Positions 19,591-29,565 are shown, counted from the first letter of the stretch. The stretch: DNA of 64,000 nt from Arthrobacter sp. DNA4 (GCF_024362385.1 NZ_CP101466.1:2666001-2730000); one strand, 5' to 3'. Made by a program: numbers and translations. Notes: a model not told the origin generated them from the sequence alone.

Positions 19591-22212
19591 ATGGCTGAAG
19601 ACACGCAGGGTACAGACACGCCCACCACCGCCCCCATCAATGTTCCGGACAAGCCGGCCCTCGAAGGCCTCGAAGCCGCGCTCACCCAGCGTTGGCTGGC
19701 CGAAGGAACCTACAAGTTCAACCCCGACACCACCCGGGAGCAGGTCTACTCGATCGACACTCCCCCGCCCACCGCGTCGGGATCCCTGCACGTGGGGCAC
19801 ATGTTCTCCTTCACCCAGACGGACGTCCAGGCACGCTACATGCGCATGACCGGCAGGAACGTCTTCTACCCCATGGGCTGGGATGACAACGGCCTGCCCA
19901 CCGAACGCCGGGTCCAGAACTACTACGGTGTCCGATGCGATCCGGCCATCCCGTACAACGCCGAGTACCGGCCGCCCGCCCAGCCGGCCAAGAACCAGCG
20001 CGATTTCGACGTCGTGTCCCGGCAGAACTTCATCGAACTGTGCGAGGAACTGGCCGTTGAGGACGAGAAGGTCTTCGAAAACCTGTTCCAGACCCTGGGC
20101 CTGTCCGTCGACTGGGACCTGACCTACCGCACCATCGATGACACTTCCCGCGCGGTGTCCCAGCGCGCCTTCCTGGCCAATCTCGCCGCCGGGGACGCCT
20201 ACATGGCCGAGGCTCCCACGCTGTGGGACGTCACGTTCCGTACCGCCGTGGCCCAGGCCGAGCTTGAGGACCGCGAGGTCCCGGGCGCCTACTACCGCTA
20301 CCCCTTCTTCACCGAAGACGGCGGAAAGATCTTCATCGAGACCACCCGCCCGGAGCTCCTTGCAGCATGTGCCGCGCTGGTGGCGAACCCCGACGACGAG
20401 CGGTACAAGCCGCTGTTCGGCAAGACCGTGAAGTCACCGCTGTTCGATGTTGAACTCGAGGTCAAGGCCCACCCGCTGGCAAAGGCGGACAAGGGTTCCG
20501 GCATCGCCATGGTCTGCACCTTCGGCGACCTGACCGACGTCACGTGGTGGCGCGAACTGCAGCTGCCCACCCGCGCCATCATGGGCCGCGACGGCCGCAT
20601 CATCGCCGAAACGCCCGAGTGGATCACCAGCGAGGCCGGCAAGGAAGCGTACGCCGCCATCGCCGGGAAGACCGCCTTCTCCGCCAAGGAAGCCGTGGTG
20701 GAACTGCTCAAGGAAGCCGGCCTGCTCGATGGTGAACCCAAGAAGATCACCCACCCGGTGAACTTCTTCGAAAAGGGCGACAAGCCCCTGGAAGTGGTCA
20801 CCTCCCGCCAGTGGTACATCCGCAACGGTGGCCGCGACGAGGACCGCCGCGAACGCCTCATTGGCCGCGGCAAGGACATCGACTTCCACCCGTCCTTCAT
20901 GCGCTCCCGCTACGAGAACTGGATTGCCGGCCTGAACGGTGACTGGCTGGTTTCCCGCCAGCGGTTCTTTGGTGTGCCGATCCCCGTGTGGTACCCGCTC
21001 GACGCACAGGGCAACCCGGAGTATGACAACCCCATCCTGCCCTCCGACGCGATGCTGCCCGTTGATCCGGCAGCGGACGCTGCCCCCGGCTTCGAGGAGG
21101 CACAGCGCGACCAGCCCAACGGCTTCACGGGCGACGCCGACGTCCTGGACACGTGGGCCACTTCCTCGCTGACCCCGCAGATCGTGGGCGGCTGGAGCCG
21201 TGACGAGGACCTGTTCGCCAAGGTCTACCCGTTCGACCTGCGCCCCCAGGGCCACGACATCATCCGGACCTGGCTCTTCTCCTCGGTGGTCCGCGCGGAC
21301 GCCCTCCAGGACTGTGCCCCTTGGAAGCACGCGGCCATCTCCGGCTGGATCCTGGACCCGGACCGCAAGAAGATGTCCAAGTCCAAGGGCAACGTGGTGG
21401 TGCCCACGGACGTCCTGAACGAGTATGGTTCGGACGCCGTCCGCTACTGGGCTGCCTCTGCACGGCTTGGCGCCGACACCGCCTACGAGATCGCGCAGAT
21501 GAAGATCGGCCGCCGCCTGGCCATCAAGCTCCTGAATGCCTCCAAGTTCGTGCTTAACCTGGGCGCCACCGAAAACTCGGTGCTGTCGGGCGATCTTTCC
21601 GTCCTGGCGAACCCCCTGGACCGGGCGCTGCTGGCCCAGCTGGCCGAGGTCGTGGCACAGTCCACCAAGGCATTCGACAGCTACGACTACGCCCGCGCCC
21701 TGCAGCTCACGGAGTCGTTCTTCTGGCAGTTCACCGACGACTACGTGGAACTGATCAAGGACCGGGCCTACGGCGCCGCCGGCGAATCGGAGCAGGCTTC
21801 GGTGCTGGCCGCGCTGGCCACCACGCTGGACACCCTGCTGCGGCTCTTCGCCCCGTTCCTGCCCTTCGCCACCGAGGAAGTATGGAGCTGGTGGCGTACC
21901 GGGTCGGTGCACCGGGCCCAGTGGCCTGCCGCCCTGGAGATCCCCGGCGGGGACACCACCATGCTCGCGACCGTGGGCGTGGCACTCAGCGGTGTCCGCA
22001 AGGCCAAGTCCGAGGCCAAGGTCAAGCAGCGCACCGAAGTCCTGTCAGCGACCATCACTGCCCCGGAAGCGCTGACCACGCAGCTGCAGGCCGGGCTGGC
22101 TGATTTAAAGGCTGCGTCCAACGCCCGGGAGATCACGCTGGCCGTGGGTGAAGGCGACCTCGCGGTCACTGATGTAGCCCTGGCTCCAAGCGACGAGCTT
22201 ACCAAGGCTTAG
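19591..22212 (+). CDS. valS: Valine-tRNA ligase
   Basis: Class I synthetase charging tRNA-Val; 873 residues. HIGH-type motif in PPPTASGSLHVGHMFSFTQTD, KMSKS in DRKKMSKSKGNVVVP, and the editing-domain region around FIETTRPELLAACAALV. A C-terminal helical region follows. The ATG lacks a clear Shine-Dalgarno sequence; AAGAAT ends six bases upstream, a weak match to a leaderless -10. A rho-independent terminator follows at 22256-22300. Confidence 0.97.
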   Translation: MAEDTQGTDTPTTAPINVPDKPALEGLEAALTQRWLAEGTYKFNPDTTREQVYSIDTPPPTASGSLHVGHMFSFTQTDVQARYMRMTGRNVFYPMGWDDNGLPTERRVQNYYGVRCDPAIPYNAEYRPPAQPAKNQRDFDVVSRQNFIELCEELAVEDEKVFENLFQTLGLSVDWDLTYRTIDDTSRAVSQRAFLANLAAGDAYMAEAPTLWDVTFRTAVAQAELEDREVPGAYYRYPFFTEDGGKIFIETTRPELLAACAALVANPDDERYKPLFGKTVKSPLFDVELEVKAHPLAKADKGSGIAMVCTFGDLTDVTWWRELQLPTRAIMGRDGRIIAETPEWITSEAGKEAYAAIAGKTAFSAKEAVVELLKEAGLLDGEPKKITHPVNFFEKGDKPLEVVTSRQWYIRNGGRDEDRRERLIGRGKDIDFHPSFMRSRYENWIAGLNGDWLVSRQRFFGVPIPVWYPLDAQGNPEYDNPILPSDAMLPVDPAADAAPGFEEAQRDQPNGFTGDADVLDTWATSSLTPQIVGGWSRDEDLFAKVYPFDLRPQGHDIIRTWLFSSVVRADALQDCAPWKHAAISGWILDPDRKKMSKSKGNVVVPTDVLNEYGSDAVRYWAASARLGADTAYEIAQMKIGRRLAIKLLNASKFVLNLGATENSVLSGDLSVLANPLDRALLAQLAEVVAQSTKAFDSYDYARALQLTESFFWQFTDDYVELIKDRAYGAAGESEQASVLAALATTLDTLLRLFAPFLPFATEEVWSWWRTGSVHRAQWPAALEIPGGDTTMLATVGVALSGVRKAKSEAKVKQRTEVLSATITAPEALTTQLQAGLADLKAASNAREITLAVGEGDLAVTDVALAPSDELTKA

Positions 22213-22255
22213 CGCCGGACCTGGACCCGGGGTCAACCCGGTTCCGGGCAAAGGG

Positions 22256-22300
22256 GAAGCCCCATCAGCGTTTTGCCGTTGGTGGGGCTTCGACTTTTTC
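22256..22300 (+). terminator. valS rho-independent terminator
   Basis: Stem GAAGCCCCA (22256-22264) with TGGGGCTTC (22283-22291), followed by GACTTTTTC, 44 nt after the valS stop. Confidence 0.8.
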
Positions 22301-22490
22301 GGCCATCCGGTGACGTGCTCTGATGGTCTGGCAGGATCCGCTGAACTTCAGGTCTTACTACCCCGTCACTGGTAGCTTGCATTCAACTTTGCCGATGGCT
22401 GCGTCAACTTACATATCACTGAATCTTTGGTTCCTGCGTCCACTTCTTTCGAAGTGGTAGGAACAATTGTTCTCCTGTGCCGGTCCACGT

Positions 22491-22540
22491 GCAAGGGCCC
22501 CGGGGAAACTACATTCTGGTAGTTTTCCCGGGGCCCTTGC
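22491..22540. terminator. Bidirectional terminator upstream of the DsbA-like gene's 3' end
   Basis: 21-bp inverted repeat with one mismatch (22491-22511 with 22520-22540, arms starting GCAAGGGCCCCGGG), eight-base loop. It ends transcription of the minus-strand gene at 22582 and could back up the valS terminator. Confidence 0.8.
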
Positions 22541-22581
22541 AGGATGTTGGGTGCCCTCCCAAGCGGTGCAGCCTGGCGTTT

Positions 22582-23196
22582 CTAGTCGAACTCCGGGCTT
22601 TCCGTGCGGCTGCGCTTCAACTCGAAGAAGTGCGGATAAGCGGCGATGGCCGTGGTGGCATCCCAGATCCTGCCGGCTTCCTCACCACGGGGAATACGGG
22701 TCAGGACCGGCCCGAAGAACGCTGTTCCATTGAAGGCGACCACCGGGGTTCCAACATCCTGGCCCACCAGCGAAATGCCTTCCTCATGGCTGGCCCGGAG
22801 CTGGTGGTCGTAGGTGTCCGTGGTGGCGGCGTCGGCCAGGGAGGCGGGGAGTCCGCACTCGGCAAGGGCTTTAGTAATGACCTCAGCCCGGTCTTTTTCC
22901 CCCTGGTTGTGGATCAGCGTCCCCATGGCGTCATACAGCGGCTTGATGACCTGCGGCCCATGCTCTTCCCGGGCGGCGATGATCACGCGGACCATGCCCC
23001 ACGCGTTGTCCATGGATTCACGGTAGCCGGGCTCCAGGTCACGCCCCTCATTCAGGACAGCGAGGCTCATGACGTGCCACTCCGTCTCGATGTCCCGGAC
23101 GGCTTCCACCTCCCCGATCCAGCGGGATGTGACCCAGGCGAACGGGCAGAGGGGGTCGAACCAGAAGTCGGCTTTGTTCTTTGCAGGTGAAGTCAC
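22582..23196 (-). CDS. DsbA-fold, mycothiol-dependent nitroreductase-like protein (Rv2466c family)
   Basis: 204-residue DsbA-like protein beginning KADFWFDPLCPFAWVTSRW, typical of the actinobacterial Rv2466c family, which acts with mycothiol. The redox site here reads CPFA, so only the first cysteine is present, which implies a monothiol mechanism. The cis-proline region VGTPVVAF is present. GTG start with GAGAGGA upstream. It begins 14 nt after the clpX stop on the same strand, so the two are probably co-transcribed. Confidence 0.85.
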   Translation of the reverse strand: MTSPAKNKADFWFDPLCPFAWVTSRWIGEVEAVRDIETEWHVMSLAVLNEGRDLEPGYRESMDNAWGMVRVIIAAREEHGPQVIKPLYDAMGTLIHNQGEKDRAEVITKALAECGLPASLADAATTDTYDHQLRASHEEGISLVGQDVGTPVVAFNGTAFFGPVLTRIPRGEEAGRIWDATTAIAAYPHFFELKRSRTESPEFD

Positions 23197-23210
23197 GAAG
23201 GTCCTCTCGG

Positions 23211-24491
23211 TCAGGCAGACTTACGGCGCTTGGCCACGTGCGGAATCATGGTGGGCTCGGCGCCCCGCAGGACGACGTCCTCGGTGATCACCACGCTGGC
23301 CACGTCCTCGCGGCTGGGAAGATCGAACATCACGGGAAGCAGGACCTCCTCCAGGATGGCGCGGAGGCCACGGGCACCGGTGCCGCGCTCCAATGCCTGG
23401 TCGGCAATGGCGTCCAGGGCAGTGTCGTCGAACACCAGCTCGACGCCGTCGATCTGGAACATCTTCTGGTACTGCTTCACCAGGGCGTTCTTGGGGGTGG
23501 AAAGGATTTGGATCAGGGCGTCCCGGTCCAGGTTGGACACGGTGGTGATCACGGGGAGCCGCCCAATGAATTCGGGGATCAGGCCGAACTTCAGCAGGTC
23601 CTCCGGCATGACCTCACCGTAGGAGTCCACCTTCTTGCTGGCCTCGTTGAGCGGGGCGCCGAACCCGATGCCCTTGCGGCCGGAGCGGGAGCCGATAATC
23701 TCTTCCAGGCCGGCGAAGGCACCGGCGACGATGAACAGCACGTTGGTGGTGTCGATCTGGATGAACTCCTGGTGCGGGTGCTTCCGTCCACCCTGCGGCG
23801 GCACCGAGGCCACGGTCCCTTCCAGGATCTTCAGGAGGGCCTGCTGCACGCCCTCGCCGGACACGTCGCGGGTGATGGAGGGGTTCTCGCTCTTGCGGGA
23901 GATCTTGTCGATCTCGTCGATGTAGATGATGCCCTGTTCGGCCTTCTTGACGTCATAGTCAGCGGCCTGGATGAGCTTGAGGAGGATGTTCTCCACGTCC
24001 TCACCCACGTATCCGGCCTCGGTCAGGGCGGTGGCGTCCGCCACGGCGAACGGAACGTTCAGCCGGCGGGCGAGGGTCTGGGCCAGGTAGGTCTTGCCGC
24101 AGCCGGTAGGTCCGATGAGGAGGATATTCGACTTGGCGATCTCGACGTCGTCGTGATGGCCGCCGTCCCCCAGGTTTCCGGACTTTGGGGCATGGCCCGC
24201 CTGGATGCGCTTGTAGTGGTTGTAGACCGCGACAGCGAGGGACCGCTTGGCGGGCTCCTGGCCGATGACGTATTCCTGCAGGAAGTCGAAGATTTCACGC
24301 GGCTTGGGCAGTTCGAAGCTGCCGAGATCAGCGACCTCCGCAAGCTCCTCCTCGATGATTTCGTTGCACAACTCGATGCATTCATCGCAGATGTAGACAC
24401 CGGGGCCGGCAATAAGCTTGCGCACCTGCTTCTGGCTCTTTCCGCAGAAAGAGCACTTCAGCAGATCCGTGCTCTCGCCAATCCGAGCCAT
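23211..24491 (-). CDS. clpX: ATP-dependent Clp protease ATP-binding subunit ClpX
   Basis: AAA+ unfoldase that feeds ClpP1P2; 426 residues. The N-terminal zinc-binding domain has CSFCGK and CDECIELC; Walker A is [11 protein letters not shown]; the pore loop GYVGEDVEN follows; Walker B is [10 protein letters not shown]; sensor/IGF region [10 protein letters not shown]. Start at ATG 24491 ([13 protein letters not shown]) with AAGGGG upstream; the further open frame is not coding. clpP2 and clpP1 lie upstream on the same strand behind a terminator. Confidence 0.97.
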   Translation of the reverse strand: MARIGESTDLLKCSFCGKSQKQVRKLIAGPGVYICDECIELCNEIIEEELAEVADLGSFELPKPREIFDFLQEYVIGQEPAKRSLAVAVYNHYKRIQAGHAPKSGNLGDGGHHDDVEIAKSNILLIGPTGCGKTYLAQTLARRLNVPFAVADATALTEAGYVGEDVENILLKLIQAADYDVKKAEQGIIYIDEIDKISRKSENPSITRDVSGEGVQQALLKILEGTVASVPPQGGRKHPHQEFIQIDTTNVLFIVAGAFAGLEEIIGSRSGRKGIGFGAPLNEASKKVDSYGEVMPEDLLKFGLIPEFIGRLPVITTVSNLDRDALIQILSTPKNALVKQYQKMFQIDGVELVFDDTALDAIADQALERGTGARGLRAILEEVLLPVMFDLPSREDVASVVITEDVVLRGAEPTMIPHVAKRRKSA

Positions 24492-24621
24492 ATATGAACC
24501 CCTTAGTATCCTGCTGCCAGGCAGCCCTGCACCATTGCTGAAATCTTTCCCGGCCTGCACGGCCCGGGTTGTGACAACATCCACTCTAGGTCACATTCGG
24601 CCCCAAGGGTGGAATGAAAAG

Positions 24622-24655
24622 GCCGGTGCGGCCAAATGAACTGGACCGCACCGGC
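24622..24655 (-). terminator. clpP1P2 terminator
   Basis: On the minus strand, stem GCCGGTGCGG/CCGCACCGGC with a 14-nt loop, then CTTTTC, 11 nt after the clpP2 stop. It separates clpP1P2 from clpX. Confidence 0.8.
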
Positions 24656-24666
24656 TTTCGGTACTG

Positions 24667-25326
24667 CTACCTCGTGATCGCCTGGGGCTTGATCTTGCGT
24701 GAATCAAGAACCTGGTCGATGAGGCCGTATGCCTGGGCCTCGTCGGCGGTGAGGATCTTGTCGCGCTCGATGTCGTTGTTGACCTGCTCCGACGTGCGGC
24801 CGGAGTGCTGGGCCAGGGTGTCCTCCAGCCAGGAACGCATGCGCATGACCTCTGCGGCCTGGATCTCCAGGTCGGAGGCCTGGCCGCCCTGGCCGCCGGA
24901 GAGGGCCGGCTGGTGGATCAGGACGCGGGCGTTGGGCAGCGCCAGCCGCTTGCCGGGTGTACCCGCCGCCAGCAGGACAGCAGCCGCACTGGCGGCCTGG
25001 CCCAGGCAGACGGTCTGGATCTCGGGGCGGATGTACTGCATGGTGTCGTAGATCGCCGTCATGGCGGTGAAGGAACCACCGGGCGAGTTGATGTAGAGCG
25101 TAATGTCGCGGTCCGGATCCGTGGACTCCAGGACCAGCAGCTGGGCCATGATGTCATCAGCGGAAGCGTCGTCCACCTGCACACCGAGGAAGATGATGCG
25201 GTCCTCGAAGAGCTTGGTGTACGGGTCCTGGCGCTTGAAGCCGTAGGGGGTGCGCTCCTCAAACTGCGGCAGGACGTAGCGGCTGGACGGAAGATTCCCG
25301 GCTGACCACCCGAAGTTGTAGTTCAT
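24667..25326 (-). CDS. clpP2: ATP-dependent Clp protease proteolytic subunit ClpP2
   Basis: 219-residue serine protease that forms mixed ClpP1P2 barrels in actinobacteria. Catalytic Ser in [12 protein letters not shown], His in VLIHQPAL and Asp in [11 protein letters not shown] are present. The N-terminus ([20 protein letters not shown]) is the processed pro-region type. Start chosen at ATG 25326. It lies 38 nt after clpP1. Confidence 0.97.
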   Translation of the reverse strand: MNYNFGWSAGNLPSSRYVLPQFEERTPYGFKRQDPYTKLFEDRIIFLGVQVDDASADDIMAQLLVLESTDPDRDITLYINSPGGSFTAMTAIYDTMQYIRPEIQTVCLGQAASAAAVLLAAGTPGKRLALPNARVLIHQPALSGGQGGQASDLEIQAAEVMRMRSWLEDTLAQHSGRTSEQVNNDIERDKILTADEAQAYGLIDQVLDSRKIKPQAITR

Positions 25327-25364
25327 TGTGTTTGCTCCTGATCGAAAGGGGTTCTGGATGCCGG

Positions 25365-26015
25365 TTAGTTCTGGGAGGCTGATTCGCCGGAGGAATCGTT
25401 GGACGTTCCGCCGCCGCCTGCCACGGAGCCGGCGTGGGCGGCGATCTTGTCGAAGAAGCCGTATTCGAGGGCCTCGGTGGCGGTGAACCACTTGTCGCGG
25501 TCGTTGTCCTTGAGGATGGTTTCAACGGTCTGCCCGGTCTGGTCAGCCGTCAGTTCCGCCATGACCTTCTTCATGTGCAGGATGAGTTCTGCCTGGATCT
25601 TGATGTCCGACGCGGTGCCGCCGATGCCGCCGGAGGGCTGGTGCATCAGGACGCGGGCGTTCGGGGTTGCGTACCGCTTGCCCTTGGTACCCGAGGACAG
25701 GAGGAACTGTCCCATGGACGCGGCCAGCCCGGTGGCGACGGTTACGACGTCGTTAGGGATGAACTGCATGGTGTCGTAGATGGCCATGCCTGCCGTGACG
25801 GAGCCGCCGGGCGAGTTGATGTAGAGGTAGATGTCCTTTTCCGGGTTCTCGGCCGAGAGCAGGAGCAGCTGCGAGCAGATCGCGTTGGCGTTGTCGTCAC
25901 GCACCTCCGAGCCCAGCCAGATGATCCGCTCCTTGAGAAGGCGGTTGTAAATGTAGTTGTCCTGGGCTGCAGGATCGACGGTCGCCATCCGGGGGGCCTC
26001 TGAGTGCTGTGACAT
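25365..26015 (-). CDS. clpP1: ATP-dependent Clp protease proteolytic subunit ClpP1
   Basis: 216-residue ClpP with catalytic Ser in [11 protein letters not shown], His in VLMHQPSGG and Asp in [11 protein letters not shown]. The C-terminus is a low-complexity Gly/Ser tail. First gene of clpP1P2; a ClgR-like box lies about 100 nt upstream. Confidence 0.97.
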   Translation of the reverse strand: MSQHSEAPRMATVDPAAQDNYIYNRLLKERIIWLGSEVRDDNANAICSQLLLLSAENPEKDIYLYINSPGGSVTAGMAIYDTMQFIPNDVVTVATGLAASMGQFLLSSGTKGKRYATPNARVLMHQPSGGIGGTASDIKIQAELILHMKKVMAELTADQTGQTVETILKDNDRDKWFTATEALEYGFFDKIAAHAGSVAGGGGTSNDSSGESASQN

Positions 26016-26110
26016 GTTTACTTACCTCTCACTGGTGACGGTGACATCACTGAAAATCACTACTTGGACACTAACCGGTTTCACGGGTGTTTTGTTCGCG
26101 CACCGACGGC

Positions 26111-26128
26111 TGTTCGCTGACGGCGCAC
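26111..26128 (+). promoter_or_regulatory. ClgR-like operator upstream of clpP1P2
   Basis: TGTTCGCTGACGGCGCAC contains CGCTGACGGCG, which fits the core CGCYNANRGCG that I recall for the actinobacterial Clp regulator ClgR. It is 96-113 nt before the clpP1 start, a sensible site for an activator. Matched by eye only. Confidence 0.55.
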
Positions 26129-26167
26129 GATCAGCGAATCGGCAGCGGGCCGCTTCCGGTCCAACGC

Positions 26168-26204
26168 GAACGGCCCCCGGATCGGAAGGATCCAGGGGCC
26201 GTTC
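26168..26204 (-). terminator. trigger factor terminator
   Basis: Strong 10-bp stem (GAACGGCCCC/GGGGCCGTTC) with an inner GGATC/GATCC pairing, 18 nt after the tig stop; no long U-tract follows. Confidence 0.65.
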
Positions 26205-26222
26205 ACTGCGGTTCAAAAAGGA

Positions 26223-27617
26223 CTATGCCTTGGCGTCTGCCGTGGTGTCCTCGGCTTCGACAACCTCTGCCTCGGCAGCTTCGGCTGCGTCGGCGTCGGC
26301 CGCTTCGGCGGCAGGTGCCTCTTCGCCGGCTGGGCGGACGAAGTCGCTCAGGTCAACAGCCTTGCCCTCGGTGTCGGTTACCGTGGCCTGGCCCAGGACG
26401 ACGGCGAGTGCCTTGCGGCGGCGGACCTCGGAAACCATCATGGGAACCTGGCCGCTCTGATCGATGATCTGGGCGAACTGGTTGGGGTCCATGCCGTACT
26501 GGCTGGCGGTGGTGACGATGTAGTCGATCAGCTCGTTCTGGCTGACGTTGACTTCTTCCTTTTCCGCGATGGCGTCGAGGATGATTTCGTTCTGGAAGGC
26601 GCGGGCCGTGTTGGCGCGGACCTCTTCGCGGTGCTCTTCGGTGTCGTGCTCGCCGTCACCGTGGCCGTTGCCCTCCTGGAAGTGGGCTTCGAGCTGCTCT
26701 TCGACAACGGAGTCCGGAACAGGAACCTCAACGAGTTCCACCAGCTTGTCCAGGACCTTGTCGCGGGCTTCAACACCCTGCTCCACGATCTTGGACTCTG
26801 CGGCCTGCTTGGCCAGGTCTTCGCGGAGCTCGGCGAGGGTGTCGAACTCGGAGGCCAGCTGGGCGAAGTCATCGTTCGCTTCGGGCAGTTCGCGTTCCTT
26901 GACGGCCTTGACAACAACCTTGACCTGGGCGGCTTCGCCGGCGTGGTCGCCGCCCACCAGGGTGGTGTTAAAGATGGCGTCCTCGTCGGCACTGAGGCCG
27001 GTCACGGCTTCGTCCATGCCCTCAAGCATGGTGCCGGCGCCAACCTGGTAGGACAGGCCGGCAGCGGAGTCAACCTCTTCGCCGTCGATCGTGGCGGTGA
27101 TGTCGATGGTGAGGAAGTCACCGTCGGCAGCGGGACGGTCAACGGACTTCAGGGTGCCGAAGCGTCCGCGCAGTTCGTCCAGGGCCTTGTCCACGTCGGC
27201 GTCGGAGGATTCCGCAGCCGCAACCTGGACCTCGATGCCGGCGTAGTCCGGGAGTTCGATCTCGGGGCGGACGTCAACCTCGGCGGCGAACTTCAGGCCA
27301 CCGTCGGTGGCGGAGGGGTCGGGAACCTCGGTGATTTCCACCTCGGGACGGCTCAGGGGGCGGATGCCGGACTCCTGCACGGCAGCCTGGTACCAGCCGT
27401 TGAGGCCGTCGTTGATGGCGGTCTCCAGGACGTAGCCACGGCCAACCCGCTGGTCGATGAGCTTGGCAGGAACCTTGCCCTTGCGGAACCCGGGGACCTG
27501 GATCTGCGACGCAACAGTCTTGTAGGCCGAGTCGATGCTGGGCTTCAGTTCCTCAAAGGGGACCTCAACATTGAGCTTGACCCGCGTGGGGGTGAGGTTC
27601 TCGACAGCGCTCTTCAC
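26223..27617 (-). CDS. tig: Trigger factor
   Basis: Ribosome-bound chaperone and peptidyl-prolyl isomerase; 464 residues. The N-terminal ribosome-binding region has [19 protein letters not shown] (a GFRxGxxP variant), the middle is FKBP-like ([19 protein letters not shown]), and the C-terminal helical chaperone domain ends in a long Ala/Glu tail. It lies upstream of clpP1P2 on the same strand, as in other actinobacteria, and downstream of tRNA-Pro. Confidence 0.97.
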   Translation of the reverse strand: MKSAVENLTPTRVKLNVEVPFEELKPSIDSAYKTVASQIQVPGFRKGKVPAKLIDQRVGRGYVLETAINDGLNGWYQAAVQESGIRPLSRPEVEITEVPDPSATDGGLKFAAEVDVRPEIELPDYAGIEVQVAAAESSDADVDKALDELRGRFGTLKSVDRPAADGDFLTIDITATIDGEEVDSAAGLSYQVGAGTMLEGMDEAVTGLSADEDAIFNTTLVGGDHAGEAAQVKVVVKAVKERELPEANDDFAQLASEFDTLAELREDLAKQAAESKIVEQGVEARDKVLDKLVELVEVPVPDSVVEEQLEAHFQEGNGHGDGEHDTEEHREEVRANTARAFQNEIILDAIAEKEEVNVSQNELIDYIVTTASQYGMDPNQFAQIIDQSGQVPMMVSEVRRRKALAVVLGQATVTDTEGKAVDLSDFVRPAGEEAPAAEAADADAAEAAEAEVVEAEDTTADAKA

Positions 27618-27698
27618 GGTCTAAGTACTCCTGGGTTGTGGGATGGGGTTTTCTGCAAACGCAATGTGTGTCCAGGCCGGCTGGTCCTGGCCGCAGAG

Positions 27699-27773
27699 TC
27701 GGGGTGACAGGATTTGAACCTGCGACTTCCTGCTCCCAAAGCAGGCGCTCTAGCCAAGCTGAGCTACACCCCG
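27699..27773 (-). tRNA. tRNA-Pro (UGG)
   Basis: 75-nt cloverleaf on the minus strand: acceptor CGGGGTG/CACCCCG, D-arm GCTCAGCTTGGCTAGAGC, anticodon stem CCTGC/GCAGG with anticodon TGG, T-arm GCAGGTTCAAATCCTGT. CCA is not encoded. Confidence 0.95.
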
Positions 27774-27905
27774 TAAGTGCACAGGCAAGTCTACGGTGAT
27801 ACGCGTCGCGATTGCACATTTGACACGTAGGCCATGGATTAGGTTTAGTTGTATCCGGCTTGAACAGCCAGCCCGGAGTTTCCGCTGAGAATCGGATCTT
27901 CCTTC

Positions 27906-27979
27906 GGGGACGTAGCTTAATGGTAAAGCCTCAGTCTTCCAAACTGATTACGCGGGTTCGATTCCCGTCGTCCCCTCCA
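27906..27979 (+). tRNA. tRNA-Gly (UCC)
   Basis: Cloverleaf with acceptor GGGGACG/CGTCCCC, D-arm GCTTAATGGTAAAGC, anticodon loop CTTCCAA (anticodon TCC) and T-arm GCGGGTTCGATTCCCGT. The 3' CCA is encoded at 27977-27979. Confidence 0.95.
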
Positions 27980-27995
27980 GGACAACAAAAAGCAG

Positions 27996-28035
27996 GACAA
28001 CAAAAGGCCCCTCGATCGAGGGGCCTTTTGTTGTC
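27996..28035. terminator. Bidirectional terminator between tRNA-Gly and nei
   Basis: Perfect 40-bp palindrome (20-bp arms, GACAACAAAAGG outermost, CCCCTCGA at the centre). On both strands the GC stem is followed by TTTTGTTGTC. A partial direct repeat, CAGGACAACAAAA, precedes it. Confidence 0.88.
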
Positions 28036-28042
28036 TGTTCCC

Positions 28043-29002
28043 CTATGCCTGCGGCTGCTGGCAGTAGGGGCACCAGTAGAGGTTCCGGTAAGCAAGGTCG
28101 GCCATGAGCACGATGGTTCGGCACACCCTGCAGGGCAGCCCGTGCCGTTTATAGACAAAGTGGACGTCGTCGCGGTGCGGGAATTGTGCGCTCCTGGGCG
28201 GCACGGGCTCCCCTGCCGCGGCCGCCTTGGCGGCCGTGGTGCCATCGAGCGACCAGTACTTGGGCGGGGTGGTGATGATCCGCCCATCGGCCACGCCGTC
28301 GTTCATGACGGCGACGATGTCGCGCCACAGCCTGCGGGCGTCGTTGTCCGGCAGCGCGGTTCCGGGCAGCAACGGATCGAGGCGGCGGCGGAACAGCACT
28401 TCGGCACGGTAGACGTTCCCGACGCCGGCAATCACCTTCTGGTCCATGAGCAGGGCCGCCAGCGGGGTCTTCCGGGTCCGGACATTGGCGGCGAACCGCC
28501 CGGCGTCCCCGCGAAGGTTCCGCAACGGATCCGGCCCCAGCCGCGCCAGGACGGCGTCGGCCTCCGCCGCGGTGATGGTTTCGCAGGTGGTGGCCCCGCG
28601 AAGGTCCGCCCAGCCGTGGCTGCCCGCGAGCCGGACCCGGACGGCCCCGACGGGCGCCGGCGGACCTGCGTAGGGCGCCCCGCCGTCGTCGTCCCCGTCA
28701 GCGAAAGCCTCCTGCTCCCCTACCCGCCGGGGCGCACCGATGCTTGACGCACCGGCGAAGGTGCTGTCACCACCGAAGCTCCAGGCCCCGTACAGGCCAA
28801 GGTGGACGTGCAGCACCAGCGAGTTGTCGAAGTGCAGGAACAAGTGCTTGCCATGAGCCTCGGCAGCGACCATGGTGCGGCCGTCCAGCAGCGCCGCTCC
28901 CCCGCTGAACCTGCCCTGGGGACTGGACACAGCCAGTGCCTCGCCGAGGAATACATCGCCGAACTGGCGGGCGAGCCGGCGGACGGAATGGCCCTCGGGC
29001 AC
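28043..29002 (-). CDS. nei: Fpg/Nei family DNA glycosylase (endonuclease VIII-like)
   Basis: Base-excision repair enzyme removing oxidised bases and cutting at the abasic site. 319 residues: N-terminal PEGHS (catalytic Pro2, Glu3), HLFLHFDNSLVLHVHLG, a helix-two-turn-helix DQKVIAGVGNVYRAEVLF, and a C-terminal zinc finger with CRVC and CPYC. A ~35-residue acidic insertion (~95-130) is unusual. The GTG start shares one base with the rpiB stop (TAGTG), implying coupled translation. Confidence 0.93.
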   Translation of the reverse strand: MPEGHSVRRLARQFGDVFLGEALAVSSPQGRFSGGAALLDGRTMVAAEAHGKHLFLHFDNSLVLHVHLGLYGAWSFGGDSTFAGASSIGAPRRVGEQEAFADGDDDGGAPYAGPPAPVGAVRVRLAGSHGWADLRGATTCETITAAEADAVLARLGPDPLRNLRGDAGRFAANVRTRKTPLAALLMDQKVIAGVGNVYRAEVLFRRRLDPLLPGTALPDNDARRLWRDIVAVMNDGVADGRIITTPPKYWSLDGTTAAKAAAAGEPVPPRSAQFPHRDDVHFVYKRHGLPCRVCRTIVLMADLAYRNLYWCPYCQQPQA

Positions 29003-29496
29003 TACTCGATGACCTCGCCGGTGGCCTCAAAAACAGCGATCTTTTCGATCCTGCGGATGTGGCGTTCATCATTGCTGAAGGGCTCCGCCAGGAACGCCTC
29101 GACCAGCTCGGTGGCTTCCTCCACCGTATGCTGGCGGCCGCCCAGGGCAACCACGTTGGCGTCATTGTGCTCGCGGGCAAGGGTGGCCGTGGAAAGGTTC
29201 CAGGCGAGGGCGGCGCGGATGCCCCTCACCTTGTTGGCGGCAATCTGTTCACCGTTGCCGGAGCCGCCCAGCACGATGCCCAGGGCATGGACGCCGACCT
29301 CCCGGTCAGCCACCACGGCGAGTGCCGCGTTGATGCAGAACGACGGGTAGTCGTCCTGGGCGTCGTAGACCTTGGGGCCATGGTCAACCACCTCGTATCC
29401 CTTCCCGGTCAGGTGGGACACCAGGTGGGCGCTGAGCTCCATGCCTGCATGGTCGGTGGCGATATGGACCCGCGGGTAGGCAGGGGTAGTGGTCAC
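29002..29496 (-). CDS. rpiB: Ribose-5-phosphate isomerase B
   Basis: Interconverts ribose-5-phosphate and ribulose-5-phosphate in the pentose phosphate pathway. 164 residues with RVHIATDHAGMEL at the N-terminus and the GIVLGGSGNGEQIAANK phosphate/active-site loop; the catalytic base position is Ser, as in actinobacterial RpiB. GTG start. nei overlaps its stop codon. Confidence 0.93.
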   Translation of the reverse strand: MTTTPAYPRVHIATDHAGMELSAHLVSHLTGKGYEVVDHGPKVYDAQDDYPSFCINAALAVVADREVGVHALGIVLGGSGNGEQIAANKVRGIRAALAWNLSTATLAREHNDANVVALGGRQHTVEEATELVEAFLAEPFSNDERHIRRIEKIAVFEATGEVIE

Positions 29497-29565
29497 GTGC
29501 TAAGTCCGTTCGGTTGTGGGAGCTGGCGGCCACCGGGTGGGGCCGGAACGACACGGATAAGGATA

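Larger units (their letters stand above)
22213..22581. other. 369-nt intergenic region downstream of valS
   Basis: No gene is supported. It holds two terminators (22256-22300 and 22491-22540), a small hairpin (CCACTTC/GAAGTGG, 22440-22457) and a perfect 12-bp palindrome GAACAATTGTTC at 22461-22472. The stretch 22300-22490 is clearly richer in A and T than the flanking genes; I cannot assign it a role. Confidence 0.5.

Noticed and set aside
20434..21912. 492-codon open frame on the minus strand inside valS
   Set aside because: Shadow of valS; no recognisable domains.
27996..28035. CRISPR repeat or att site at the tRNA-Gly 3' end
   Set aside because: It is a single perfect palindrome with T-runs on both sides, i.e. 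a terminator; no repeat-spacer pattern and no integrase nearby.
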